Below are positions 27,400 through 36,112 of a stretch of 64,000 nt of DNA, piece by piece. The position numbers and the translations under genes were made by a program. Source of the stretch: Cohaesibacter sp. ES.047 (GTDB taxonomy: Bacteria > Pseudomonadota > Alphaproteobacteria > Rhizobiales > Cohaesibacteraceae). Under the pieces are notes generated by a model. That model was given only the letters and a program-made list of their open reading frames with translations, ran no database searches and was not told where the DNA came from. The stretch lies in contig NZ_LT907844.1 in the NCBI RefSeq assembly GCF_900215505.1, positions 2,992,001 through 3,056,000 of the forward strand, in the 5' to 3' direction. Within the stretch, counting starts at the first letter, position 1. The number at the start of each line of letters is the position of its first letter.

Positions 27400-28497
27400 A
27401 TGTCGCACAACAGTTTTGGACATCTTTTTCGCGTCACGACCTGGGGCGAAAGCCATGGGCCGGCAATCGGCTGCACCATCGATGGCTGCCCCTCTCTGGT
27501 CCCCTTGGTCAAGGAAGACATCCAGGGTGATCTCGATCGCCGTCGCCCCGGCCAGTCGCGCTACACGACCCAACGGCAGGAGCCCGACCAGATCGAGATT
27601 CTGTCCGGAGTTTTTGCGCATCCCGAAACGGGCGAACAGGTAACCACCGGCACATCGATCGGTTTGATCATTCACAACACCGATCAGCGGTCGAAGGATT
27701 ATGGCGATATTGCCGAGCGATATCGTCCCGGTCATGCCGATTACACCTATGACGCCAAATATGGCATTCGCGACTATCGCGGCGGTGGACGGTCCTCTGC
27801 ACGAGAAACCGCCATGCGTGTCGCCGCAGGTGCCGTTGCTCGTAAGCTCTTGCCTAATGTTTCCATCCGCGGCGCTCTGGTGCAGATGGGACTGCACAAG
27901 ATCAACCGGGACAACTGGGACTGGAAGGAAGTGGGCAACAATCCCTTCTTCTGTCCCGACAAGGAAGCTGCCGAACAGTGGGCTGACTATCTTGATGACA
28001 TTCGCAAGTCCGGCTCCTCATGCGGAGCCGTGATCGAAGTGGTGGCATCCGGCGTGTCTGCTGGTCTTGGCGCACCAATTTACGCCAAGCTCGATCAGGA
28101 TATTGCCAGCGCCATGATGTCGATTAATGCCGTCAAGGGCGTGGAGATCGGTGAAGGCTTTGAGGCTGCCGCGCTGACCGGCGAGGAAAATGCCGATGAA
28201 ATGCGCATCGGCCCAGATGGCAAGCCGAATTTCCTCTCCAATCACGCAGGGGGCATTCTGGGCGGCATATCAAACGGTCAGGACGTCGTGGTCCGGTTCG
28301 CCATCAAGCCCACCAGCTCAATTCTGACGCCCAAGAAGTCCATAACCCGCTCGGGAAATGAAGTGGATGTGATGACCAAGGGGCGTCATGATCCTTGCGT
28401 CGGCATCCGGGCTGTGCCGGTTGGCGAAGCCATGCTGGCCCTCGTTCTGGCCGACCACACCTTGCTCCATCGCGCGCAGCAAGGGGGCGAACGTTGA
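27400..28497 (+). CDS. aroC: Chorismate synthase
   Basis: A 365-residue enzyme that makes chorismate from EPSP with reduced FMN, the last shikimate step. Signatures are '[18 protein letters not shown]' at the start, '[20 protein letters not shown]' and '[19 protein letters not shown]', then '[20 protein letters not shown]' near the end. Length is normal. The ATG at 27400 matches the family N-terminus; an in-frame TTG 108 bases upstream is rejected. ribBX begins about 100 bases downstream in the same direction. Confidence 0.97.
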   Translation: MSHNSFGHLFRVTTWGESHGPAIGCTIDGCPSLVPLVKEDIQGDLDRRRPGQSRYTTQRQEPDQIEILSGVFAHPETGEQVTTGTSIGLIIHNTDQRSKDYGDIAERYRPGHADYTYDAKYGIRDYRGGGRSSARETAMRVAAGAVARKLLPNVSIRGALVQMGLHKINRDNWDWKEVGNNPFFCPDKEAAEQWADYLDDIRKSGSSCGAVIEVVASGVSAGLGAPIYAKLDQDIASAMMSINAVKGVEIGEGFEAAALTGEENADEMRIGPDGKPNFLSNHAGGILGGISNGQDVVVRFAIKPTSSILTPKKSITRSGNEVDVMTKGRHDPCVGIRAVPVGEAMLALVLADHTLLHRAQQGGER

Positions 28498-28600
28498 ATA
28501 GCGTGGTCCGGAACAACATCTATAAGTAAGCCTGACAGAGGGCGGGCCATTTTGGCACTGTCTGACAGAATACCGTGCGAAACACTGGAGAAACCTTGAA

Positions 28601-29704
28601 ATGATCGATATGCAACGTGTCGCCGATGCCATCCGGGCCTTTGAAAAAGGCGAAATGGTTGTCGTAACGGACGATGATGACCGAGAGAATGAAGGGGATC
28701 TCATCGTTTCCGCCAACAAAGTCACCCCCGAGCAGATGGCTTTCATCATCCGGCACAGTTCCGGCATCGTCTGCACACCGATGACGGCGGAGGATGCGGA
28801 ACGGCTGCAGCTTACGCCTATGGTGGCCCACAACAACGCCCCGCTCTCAACGGCTTTCACTGTCTCGGTGGACTTCAAGCATGGCACCACGACAGGCATC
28901 TCTGCAGAGGAGCGCTGCACAACGGTGCATGGCCTTGCAAACGGCAATGCTGCGCCTGCGGATTTCGTCCGGCCCGGTCACGTCTTCCCGCTGATCGCCA
29001 AAGAGGGCGGCGTTCTCGTGCGCTCCGGCCATACCGAAGCGGCCGTTGATCTTTGCCGCCTTGCCGGGTTGCCGCCGGTTGGCGTGATTTCCGAGTTGGT
29101 CAACGACAATGGGTCGGTCAAGCGTGGCCCCGAAGTGCTGGCCTTTGCGCAGGAGCATGGCATCAAGCATGTCTCGGTTGCCGATCTCATCGCCTATCGT
29201 CAACGCACCGAGCATCTGGTGGATCGGATCGACGAGTTTGACTATGCCACCCGCCATGGCCTTGCGCGGGCGGTGACCTTCCGCGCCCAGTTTGATGATA
29301 TGGAGCATCTGGCTCTCGTCTTCGGTGACATCCGGGGCGGCACCGATATTCCCGTCCGGCTGCATCAGGAGAATGTCCTTGGCGACGTGTTTGGTGCCAA
29401 CGGCAATCTGGATGAAATCGTCAAGCGCTTCGCCGCCGACAAGGGGGTTCTGGTCTATTTGCGCGACGGATCGCCGTGCGTTGCAAATGGGTCCATGCGG
29501 CCGCGCGAGGGGCTGGAAGCTGCCGAAACCGAGGAGCATCGCAGCGCCAAGACTCGCGATGACGACTGGCGCGATATCGGCCTTGGTGCCCAGATCCTCA
29601 CGGAGCTGGGTATTTCCTCGATCCAGCTCTTGTCGTCGAAGGAACGGCATTATGTCGGCTTGAACGGCTTTGGCCTGCAAATCTCCGGCACCGTGCTGAT
29701 TTGA
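28601..29704 (+). CDS. ribB: 3,4-dihydroxy-2-butanone 4-phosphate synthase with degenerate RibA-like domain (RibBX type)
   Basis: A 367-residue protein. Residues 1 to about 200 are a complete DHBP synthase: 'DDDDRENEGDLIVSANKV' with metal ligands, and 'ERCTTVHGLANG'. It makes the four-carbon unit of riboflavin from ribulose 5-phosphate. Residues about 205-367 have the fold of GTP cyclohydrolase II, but the three zinc cysteines (C-x10-C-x-C) are replaced: the positions are Asn258, Asn269 and Asp271. GTP cyclohydrolase II activity is therefore unlikely. Such RibBX proteins are known in Proteobacteria. No FMN riboswitch was seen upstream. Confidence 0.92.
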   Translation: MIDMQRVADAIRAFEKGEMVVVTDDDDRENEGDLIVSANKVTPEQMAFIIRHSSGIVCTPMTAEDAERLQLTPMVAHNNAPLSTAFTVSVDFKHGTTTGISAEERCTTVHGLANGNAAPADFVRPGHVFPLIAKEGGVLVRSGHTEAAVDLCRLAGLPPVGVISELVNDNGSVKRGPEVLAFAQEHGIKHVSVADLIAYRQRTEHLVDRIDEFDYATRHGLARAVTFRAQFDDMEHLALVFGDIRGGTDIPVRLHQENVLGDVFGANGNLDEIVKRFAADKGVLVYLRDGSPCVANGSMRPREGLEAAETEEHRSAKTRDDDWRDIGLGAQILTELGISSIQLLSSKERHYVGLNGFGLQISGTVLI

Positions 29705-29728
29705 CCCAAAAGCTCTTTTGAAGAATTG

Positions 29729-29763
29729 AAAAACCCGCCTTGCTGTTCTGCTTGGCGGGTTTT
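29729..29763. terminator. Bidirectional terminator after ribBX
   Basis: AAAACCCGCC pairs with GGCGGGTTTT across a 14-base loop. T-rich or A-rich flanks make it work in both directions. Before the insertion element arrived, it probably also ended the converging ceramidase gene. Confidence 0.85.
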
Positions 29764-29910
29764 GTTCTCATTGAGAGGGCAGGGCGATCCGCACATACGG
29801 CGTTCGAACCAGAATTTGGCGCATCAGCGACTAAAGCGTGTCGCAGTTAATGAGATTCAGGATTCCCATTTTTTGCCAATTGTGATTCCCTTTGAGAAAA
29901 GGGGATCATC

Positions 29911-30270
29911 ATGGGCAAATCACTTCCTATTGCATTGCGCGAACGTGTTGCTTCATTTGTTGATGCCGGTCATTCGCATCGGGCGGCCGCCAGCCATTTC
30001 CGCGTGTCACCACGGTTTGTCAATAACCTGATGCTTCTCAAGAAAGAGACGGGTTCTGTGCAGCCTCGCAAGCAAGGCCGACCAGACAAAGGCAAGTTGG
30101 GTGTGCATCATGAATGGATCACAAGGCGCATGTCTGAGAATGGCGATCTGACGCTTGATGAGCTTTGTCTGGAATTGGCTGAACGCGGGGTCCATGTGCA
30201 TCGCTCTAGCGTTGGGCGCGTGCTTCACAGGCTCGGCCTGAGCCATAAAAAAAAGTCTGGTAGCCACTGA
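29911..30270 (+). CDS. IS630 transposase, N-terminal frame (OrfA)
   Basis: A 119-residue DNA-binding half of an IS630 transposase, with a helix-turn-helix 'LRERVASFVDAGHSHRAAAS'-like region ('SHRAAASHFRVSPRFVNNL') and 'RSSVGRVLHRLGLSHKKK' at its end. The frame breaks just after a run of eight As at 30247-30254 and stops at 30270. The catalytic part continues in another frame. Either slippage on the A run joins them or a one-base change has inactivated the element. Confidence 0.85.
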   Translation: MGKSLPIALRERVASFVDAGHSHRAAASHFRVSPRFVNNLMLLKKETGSVQPRKQGRPDKGKLGVHHEWITRRMSENGDLTLDELCLELAERGVHVHRSSVGRVLHRLGLSHKKKSGSH

Positions 30271-30862
30271 ACAGCTACGGGCCGCGATTGCTCATGATCG
30301 GTATGTATGGATCAATCAGCGCCGGCCTTTCTTCAACAAAGCATTGTCCCGATTGATCTTTATCGATGAGACATCAACCAACACGAAGCTGACCAAACGG
30401 TCTGGATGGTCACCAAAAGGACAGCGCTATCGCGCTCACGCTTCTTTTGGTCATTGGAAATCCCAGACCTTCATCGCTGGTTTGAGATCCCGTGGGATGG
30501 TTGCGCCCTGGATCGTCAATGCTCCGATGAACCGACGTATCTTTGAAACTTGGATTGAAACTCAACTACTGCCGACCCTGTCAGCTGGCGACATCGTCAT
30601 CCTCGATAATGTCGCCTTCCACAAAAGTGAGAAAGCTCAAAAGCTCGTCAGATCAAAGGGAGCATGGCTGCTGTTTCTTCCGCCATATTCACCGGACCTC
30701 AATCCCATCGAAATGGCATATTCCAAACTCAAGACACTGCTGCGCAAGCGAGCAGCCAGAAGCTTCGATACAATCTCAGACGCGATCGGTGACATTTGTG
30801 ACCTCTATTCTGCCAAGGAGTGTCTGAACTACTTCAAAGCTGCCGGGTATGAGGTTAATTAA
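30254..30862 (+). CDS. IS630 transposase, C-terminal DDE frame (OrfB)
   Basis: This frame opens at the A run (30254) and continues to 30862; its first ATG-like start is about 30344. It carries the DDE catalytic residues: 'LIFIDETST' (D), 'GDIVILDNVAFHKS' (D) and 'LPPYSPDLNPIEMAYSKLK' (E). Relative to the first half, it is shifted by one forward base. As drawn, the active protein would be a fusion of both frames; a stand-alone OrfB is unlikely to work. Confidence 0.85.
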   Translation, partial: SLVATEQLRAAIAHDRYVWINQRRPFFNKALSRLIFIDETSTNTKLTKRSGWSPKGQRYRAHASFGHWKSQTFIAGLRSRGMVAPWIVNAPMNRRIFETWIETQLLPTLSAGDIVILDNVAFHKSEKAQKLVRSKGAWLLFLPPYSPDLNPIEMAYSKLKTLLRKRAARSFDTISDAIGDICDLYSAKECLNYFKAAGYEVN

Positions 30863-31584
30863 TTGCGATATGCTTTAGCAAGGCGCGGCTGGCCGTGTCG
30901 CACAAGTGCCTGAAGAAGAAGGCCGATGAAAAGACCGTTGAGCAGATGCCACAGGAAATGCGTGCCAAGCGGGAAGCGGGCGCAGACAGCCATGTCAACA
31001 GACCGGAAGACGATGGACAGTGTGAACGTGACAGCGGCGGCAAAGATCCAGCCTCTGGCGGGATGGCGCTTGATGGCCATCACCAGTGCAAATCCGAACA
31101 GCGCAAGAATACCTGGCAGATATTGAAGGGAACCGTTGAACCCGTCGCTGCCTGCTGATGCGCTGTCACTGGCGAGGATGAGGTTTGAAACCAAGTAAAT
31201 CAGTGCCGCGATAACGGCCAGCGACACGCCATAGACAGTCAGGGCGCGCACGAGGCTTGTTCCGACAATCCGGTAGATGGCGAGAAACAGATAGAAGGCC
31301 ACAAAGGTCCAGATGGGGATCACGTCTGCAAGGGACGACCAGACCTGAGCATGGGTGTGAAACAGATAGGAGCCGATGCCGATCAGTCCGGCCATCACGA
31401 TGGCAACGAGAATCTGGACGTCATGACCGCGCCGATTCGAATTGTGCCGGATCGCCCGATACACCCAATAAGCCCAAATGGCGGCCAAGATGAAGGACAG
31501 ATTGGTCACGGCATTGATCGGTTCTGACCAATAGCTTGCATCAGTGCGTTCACAATAGATATCGACCGAGGTAAAGAGGTCCAT
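30859..31584 (-). CDS. Ceramidase-family membrane protein, C-terminus altered by IS630
   Basis: A 241-residue integral membrane protein with about seven helices. Alkaline-ceramidase-family marks are 'CERTDASYWSEPINAVTNLS' near the N-terminus, 'GIGSYLFHTHAQVWSSLADVIP' near residue 70 and 'GTHFLWHLLNGLFIGLLL' near the end, holding the zinc histidines. The last residues KAYRN and the stop come from the right end of the insertion sequence. Joining the flanks at one TA gives an original ending of ...RLASR-stop, so the loss is only two codons and function is likely kept. Confidence 0.85.
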   Translation of the reverse strand: MDLFTSVDIYCERTDASYWSEPINAVTNLSFILAAIWAYWVYRAIRHNSNRRGHDVQILVAIVMAGLIGIGSYLFHTHAQVWSSLADVIPIWTFVAFYLFLAIYRIVGTSLVRALTVYGVSLAVIAALIYLVSNLILASDSASAGSDGFNGSLQYLPGILALFGFALVMAIKRHPARGWIFAAAVTFTLSIVFRSVDMAVCARFPLGTHFLWHLLNGLFIGLLLQALVRHGQPRLAKAYRN

Positions 31585-32206
31585 GACGGGTCCTTAATCG
31601 ACTGTGAAAGCGGCGGCTGACACAAAAAGGTTAATGGGATTTTAAGCGCTTAACCTTTATCAAAATATGACGGAAAATCAATTCATTTCGAGACGGCGCG
31701 ATCATGGTTTGTTCTTTTTGGGATTTTGCACGTTCTTGTCCGAGACGTCTGTTTGATTTTTGTTCTTTCTTTGTCCATGAGGAAATTAAATAAATCAAAT
31801 GAAGTTTAGCGATTGGCTTTAGCTTAATCCTTCGTCAAAAACATGCTATCATGAACGTCGATTTTGGCGCTTCAAGGCTGGATCTAAACCGGAGTTGTTC
31901 GTCCAGTTGGATACAGTTTAATACTCTTTCATATTTCTACGTTACGAAGCGCCCTATTTTGGAACCATTTTGCCGCCAAGCTCGTATATGGGCAGGATGA
32001 GAAACCTGACCAGTCATCAGGACGCGACACCAAGATGAAATCAAAGGGGAGCTTGATCTGACCGGACAATGAGGAATTGGCCAAGCAGATGACTCCCCCA
32101 TCTTGAAAATGCTCGATGAGCCTGTCTATCCACCCAGCCATTTCGTAGATCAGTATGGCACGTAGTTTAATCTGCACCAGAATAAGAAATGAAAAGGGGA
32201 TTTCCA
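31585..32206. other. AT-rich intergenic region
   Basis: About 620 bases of low GC. A 9-bp inverted repeat AAAGGTTAA/TTAACCTTT at about 31627-31660, with a TTAAGCGCTTAA palindrome inside, sits near the expected promoter of the ceramidase gene. A short minus frame in the rest has no RBS and is not called. Confidence 0.35.
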
Positions 32207-32302
32207 ATGCGTACCATGCTGTTTCTGACCGGCTTGTCGGCTCTCGCCAACCACTGCTTTCAAGCGCTCGGCACTTTCAAGGCGCGTCTTTTCGGCAAAT
32301 AA
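32207..32302 (+). CDS. Candidate 31-residue small protein
   Basis: ATG at 32207 preceded by AAGGGGA with 6-base spacing, 31 codons, TAA stop. The product starts with a hydrophobic stretch ('MLFLTGLSALANHC') and ends basic ('FKARLFGK'), so it may associate with the membrane. No family was recognised. It is isolated in an AT-rich region. The strong RBS is the main support. Confidence 0.35.
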   Translation: MRTMLFLTGLSALANHCFQALGTFKARLFGK

Positions 32303-32388
32303 TCGATCTGCAAGCCTGCTGGTGATCGAGGTTTGGAGGCGAACAGGCCTCTGGCCATGAAACGGCGCGCTTTAGGTCCCGGCTTTTG

Positions 32389-32793
32389 TCAGTCGTCTTC
32401 TTGCACCAGCTTGTCAGTGATATCGTAATAGTTGCCCTTGCTGGCGACGAAGATATGCTTGGCGAGTTTTCTGCCGAAAAAGTCTTCGATGGTTCCAGCC
32501 GAAACGGCGATCTCGTCTTTCCACTCAGAATGTCGATCTGGATGCCAAAACAGAGATGAGCCGCAGTCGGAGCAAAATCCACGCTTTGCAAACTCCGACG
32601 AAATGAACCATTTGATCTGGTCGTGTCCCTTTGTAACCTTGAGACTGGAAACAGGCACCGAGATGCTTGGCCAGGCGTGACCTGACCATTGCCGGCACTG
32701 TTTGCAATGGCACATCGTCATTGGCTCATGCCCCGGGTCACATTCAAATTCCACCGCGCCGCACAGGCAGCGACCATGCAAGATCTCGCTCAT
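32389..32793 (-). CDS. GFA (glutathione-dependent formaldehyde-activating-like) family protein
   Basis: A 134-residue protein with the zinc motifs of the GFA/DUF636 family: 'GRCLCGAVEFECD' near residue 8, 'CHCKQCRQWSG' near 32 and 'FCSDCGSSLFWH' near 76. Members bind two zinc ions; most are not formaldehyde enzymes, so the substrate is unknown. ATG 32793 was chosen, with AAGGAC upstream. A longer form starting at 32847 would add 18 residues with no support. Confidence 0.88.
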   Translation of the reverse strand: MSEILHGRCLCGAVEFECDPGHEPMTMCHCKQCRQWSGHAWPSISVPVSSLKVTKGHDQIKWFISSEFAKRGFCSDCGSSLFWHPDRHSEWKDEIAVSAGTIEDFFGRKLAKHIFVASKGNYYDITDKLVQEDD

Positions 32794-33300
32794 AGGTCTG
32801 TCCTTCTCTTTGCCGCGACCATAAGTGCATTTGCAATAGACGTCCAACGCAACTTGGCTATCTCATCATCAAACCGGTTGATGGATAAAGACTATAAAAA
32901 GCGCCTCCGATGTCCCGCGATATGGATTCTCTCGTATCCGATATCCCTGGCATGATCATTGCATTCCTCTCGGCAACGGCCTTCAGCACGGTGCCTTTGT
33001 CGCAGACCTTTCGGGTATTGTCAGGAATCGCAATTGCAGTCGATCAAATAGACTGGTAATTCCTACACGTTACGTTTCGCGCCTCCCTTGTTGCCTTGTT
33101 TCTTAATCGCATCCTTGATTGGCACCCTTGAGCAAATTCAATACCAGCCCAACTGCTTCATGCCGGTTCAGCTTGTTCTATTTCCGTTTTGGAAATGATA
33201 CGACGCAAAAAGGCTGGTCCAAAAAAAAGACTTGAACTACAAGATGTTGCAAGGATGGACATCGGTTGCATCTCGATTGGGTCTAGCTGAAGAATACCCC
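32794..33300. other. Intergenic region before the two-component system
   Basis: About 500 bases with no gene recognised. It is mixed in composition, with an A-rich run at 33222-33230. The promoter of the response regulator gene should lie at its right end. Confidence 0.3.
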
Positions 33301-34026
33301 ATGCAGAATGATACACACATACTTGTCATCGAGGATGACACTGAAATCCGGTCGTTGATAGCCAATTTGCTGGAACGCAACGGCTGGACCTCCTCACTGG
33401 CCAGAAACAGTGTGGAAGCGGATGAAATCATGTCGCGTCGCCGGATTGACCTCATTCTTCTGGATGTCATGTTGCCCGGTGAGGACGGTTTGAGCATCTG
33501 CGCACGCCTGCGCGCGATTTCCACACTGCCAATCCTGTTTCTGTCAGCAAAGAGCGAAGACATCGACCGGGTGGTCGGGCTGGAAATGGGGGCGGATGAC
33601 TATCTGACCAAGCCCTTCAACCCGCGTGAGCTGGAAGCCCGGATCAAGGCACTGCTGCGCCGCAGCCGTATGTCGGTTCAGGAAACCTGGATCAAGGCAC
33701 CTGTTCTGTACTTTGGTGGCATGTGGCAGCTGGATCTGCGCAAGCGCGAACTCTCGGACTATGATGATGTGGTCGTCTATCTGACGCCAGCAGAGTTCGA
33801 TCTGCTTCGGGTCTTCTGCGAGCGCCCCGGGCTGACGCTGAGCCGAGAGCAACTCATCGAGTTGACCCATGGGCGCAATTCAAACGCGACCGACCGCAGC
33901 ATTGATATTCTCATCTCCCGTTTGCGCCGCAAACTGGAGCGGGGCAAAGACCATCAGAAACTCATTCATACCGTGCGCTCCGGGGGCTACGAATTCATTG
34001 CAGAGGTCAGCGAGACCAAGGCATGA
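33301..34026 (+). CDS. OmpR-family response regulator
   Basis: A 241-residue regulator. Receiver domain: acidic pair in 'ILVIEDDTE', phospho-acceptor Asp in 'LILLDVMLPGEDG' near residue 55, and Lys in 'DDYLTKPFNPREL' near 105. The C-terminal winged helix (about 145-235) contains 'LTPAEFDLLRVFCERPG' and 'DRSIDILISRLRRKLE'. ATG 33301 begins just before the receiver. The stop overlaps the start of the kinase gene by 4 bases, so both are translated together. The signal and targets are unknown. Confidence 0.93.
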   Translation: MQNDTHILVIEDDTEIRSLIANLLERNGWTSSLARNSVEADEIMSRRRIDLILLDVMLPGEDGLSICARLRAISTLPILFLSAKSEDIDRVVGLEMGADDYLTKPFNPRELEARIKALLRRSRMSVQETWIKAPVLYFGGMWQLDLRKRELSDYDDVVVYLTPAEFDLLRVFCERPGLTLSREQLIELTHGRNSNATDRSIDILISRLRRKLERGKDHQKLIHTVRSGGYEFIAEVSETKA

Positions 34027-35417
34027 CCTTCTCGCGACGGCAGGTTCTGTTGTTCTGCAATTCCATCGCCAGTCAGCTGCTGATGCTTCTCGTGATCGCG
34101 CTGTTCCTGTTGATGGGCGGATTCTATGTCGCCGTCACAATGGTGACCGAAAGCCATATCGCGCCACCGGTCAGGGCCTTTACAGAAAAGGAACTCGTCT
34201 TCGGTCAGATGCTTGCCATGCAGGAAAAAGCAGACCGGCCGAGCTATATCCAGAATTTCAAACAATATCATCCCGAGATCGAATTTCAGATCGAAGATGA
34301 CTCGTTTGAACTCTCAGAGCACATGCTCACAGACTATCAGCAGTTTATTGATGACCATGGGCTGGATCACAGGCTCTCATTGTATTTGCCCTCTCGCATC
34401 AACCAACTGCCCTTTGCCCTGCATGTCGAGGAGACCAAGGCCAATTGGGCCCTTGTCAGCATTCATATGCAGATGCCCGACAAACAGGTCATAACCGCCA
34501 AAACACGCATGATGATCAACGCGCCTCCCAAGTGGACATTCATGTTGGCGCTGGTGCTTGTCTGCATGGTGCTTTTGCTGATCTGGGCGATTGTTTTTCT
34601 GATCCGTCCGATCCGGCGCTTGTCTGCCATCACCGACCGCATCGCCTTTGACGGGGCCGACCCCCAACCTGTTGATGTTGGAGGACCAACCGAATTGCGC
34701 GTGGCCGCGCAAGCCCTGAGCAAAATGCAGGATCGTATTCGGGGATTGTTGGATGATCGGACGCGGATGCTCGTTGCAGTTAGCCACGACCTGCGCACGC
34801 CTGTCACCCGCCTGCGTTTGCGGGCGGACATGGTTGAACAGGAGGAGGTCAAGGCAGGGCTTCTTCGCGACATCGCCATGATGGACGGCCTGTTGTCGAG
34901 ATTGATGATCTATTTTCGCAGTGGATCCCGCAATGAAGAAGAAACCATTTTCGATTTCTGCAGTTTGATAGAGACCCTGACGAGTGAATGGGAAGATGCC
35001 GGTCATGACGTCACGCTGGTGCAGTGCGATACCCTCAAACTGCGCGCCCGACCCACCGACATCTTACGCCTCACCGAAAATCTCATCGACAATGCGATTA
35101 AGTATGCAGGATCGTGCGAGGTGTCGTTGGTCAGGGAAGCGGACGCGGCCTGCCTGAGAATCGTTGATCACGGTGCAGGCATTGCCGAGGACGCCAGGGC
35201 CCTTCTGCTGGAGCCGTTTACCCGTGGCGAGGATGCGCGCACCATGGATGACAAATCCGGATTTGGTTTGGGGCTGGCGATCGCGCGCAAGATTGCCCAA
35301 TCTCACAGAGCGACCATCGAACTGGCCGAGACAAGCGGGGGAGGGCTGACCGTTCTGGTGCGATTTCCCCTATCTCAGCAGGGCAACCATAGTGATCAGG
35401 CTGCATCTTCCGGTTAG
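34023..35417 (+). CDS. Sensor histidine kinase
   Basis: A 464-residue membrane kinase: helix near residues 10-40, a periplasmic sensor region to about 165, a second helix near 178-198, then HAMP. The H-box 'AVSHDLRTPVTRLRLR' is near residue 256. The ATP-binding domain has 'LTENLIDNAIKYA', 'VDHGAGIAEDARALLLEPF' and 'GFGLGLAIARKIAQ'. The layout is EnvZ-like. The ATGA overlap with the response regulator gene shows that the two form one operon. The periplasmic domain is not of a recognised type. Confidence 0.93.
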   Translation: MTFSRRQVLLFCNSIASQLLMLLVIALFLLMGGFYVAVTMVTESHIAPPVRAFTEKELVFGQMLAMQEKADRPSYIQNFKQYHPEIEFQIEDDSFELSEHMLTDYQQFIDDHGLDHRLSLYLPSRINQLPFALHVEETKANWALVSIHMQMPDKQVITAKTRMMINAPPKWTFMLALVLVCMVLLLIWAIVFLIRPIRRLSAITDRIAFDGADPQPVDVGGPTELRVAAQALSKMQDRIRGLLDDRTRMLVAVSHDLRTPVTRLRLRADMVEQEEVKAGLLRDIAMMDGLLSRLMIYFRSGSRNEEETIFDFCSLIETLTSEWEDAGHDVTLVQCDTLKLRARPTDILRLTENLIDNAIKYAGSCEVSLVREADAACLRIVDHGAGIAEDARALLLEPFTRGEDARTMDDKSGFGLGLAIARKIAQSHRATIELAETSGGGLTVLVRFPLSQQGNHSDQAASSG

Positions 35418-35422
35418 GGCGT

Positions 35423-35890
35423 TCAGACTTCCAGTTTCCCGGTGTGCTTGACCGCTCTCAGGGTGAGCGTTGAATTGACCCTCACCACACCCGGCAGGTT
35501 GGTGAGAATGTCGTGGTGGATGCGCTCAAGGTCTTCGGCATTGCGATAGATGACCCGCAAGAGATAGTCATATTGTCCGGCCAGCAGATAGCAATCCTGA
35601 ATTTCGTTGATTGTCTTGACCGCCCTTTCGAACCGGGCGAGGGTTTCCCGCCCCTGACCATCAAGGGTGACAAAGACAAAGGCCGCTCCGGACATGCCGC
35701 AGGCCTTGAGATTGAGCTGCATGTGGAATCCGGAGATCAGGCCGCTCTCTTCAAGCTGTCGCACGCGCCTCAGGCACGCCGAGGGAGACAGATTGACCTT
35801 CTCCGCGAGTTCCGCGTTGCTGAGTCGACCATCGTCCTGAAGCAAATTGAGAATTTGCTTGTCCCGTTTATCGAGGCCATTGAGATTCAA
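35423..35890 (-). CDS. Lrp/AsnC family regulator, probable regulator of ald
   Basis: A 155-residue Lrp-type protein. N-terminal helix-turn-helix: 'LDKRDKQILNLLQDDGRLSN' and 'LAEKVNLSPSACLRRVRQLE'. The C-terminal ligand-binding RAM domain follows, ending 'VNSTLTLRAVKHTGKLEV'. The gene is divergent from alanine dehydrogenase, an arrangement typical of AldR/AlaR regulators that activate ald when alanine is present. That pairing is the basis for the functional inference. Confidence 0.9.
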   Translation of the reverse strand: MNLNGLDKRDKQILNLLQDDGRLSNAELAEKVNLSPSACLRRVRQLEESGLISGFHMQLNLKACGMSGAAFVFVTLDGQGRETLARFERAVKTINEIQDCYLLAGQYDYLLRVIYRNAEDLERIHHDILTNLPGVVRVNSTLTLRAVKHTGKLEV

Positions 35891-35955
35891 TAAAATTCCC
35901 CAAATTTATTAGTTCTTCGAATTTTATGCGAAAATTGCTGGTTAATACAACTGAT

Positions 35956-35977
35956 TTTCGCGACACATTGCGCGAAA
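35956..35977. promoter_or_regulatory. Inverted repeat in lrp-ald intergenic region
   Basis: TTTCGCG-N8-CGCGAAA, with perfect 7-base arms, lies midway between the divergent lrp and ald genes. It is a plausible operator of the Lrp-type regulator, although Lrp sites are usually less GC-rich. Confidence 0.35.
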
Positions 35978-36112
35978 GTTGGATCAGTATTGATAAATCG
36001 TTCAACCGCTGAATGCACAAAAAGGCCGGACCCCGGAATTGCCCGGATCCAATAAAGCCGAGCCCGATAAAAAGTGCAGCAGCAACGCAATTGCCTCAGA
36101 AGGAAGACATTA

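Larger units (their letters stand above)
29832..30877 (+). mobile_element. IS630-type insertion sequence, inserted at TA
   Basis: The ends are imperfect inverted repeats: CTAAAGCGTGTCGCAGTTAAT on the left (with its flanking C) and the reverse complement of ATTAATTGCGATATGCTTTAG on the right, 18 of 21 positions agreeing. Each end begins with TA (29832-29833 and 30876-30877), the target duplication used by the IS630/Tc1 group. Inside are two reading frames of one transposase. It separates ribBX from the ceramidase-family gene and supplies the latter's stop codon. Confidence 0.88.

Noticed and set aside
28498-28600. FMN riboswitch before ribBX
   Set aside because: The leader is only about 100 bases and lacks the conserved AGGG...GGCGG segments of that riboswitch.
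33210-33230. A third copy of the GCTGGTCC loop sequence before the response regulator
   Set aside because: Its flanks do not pair into a stem, so it is not counted with the two hairpins in the iron operon.
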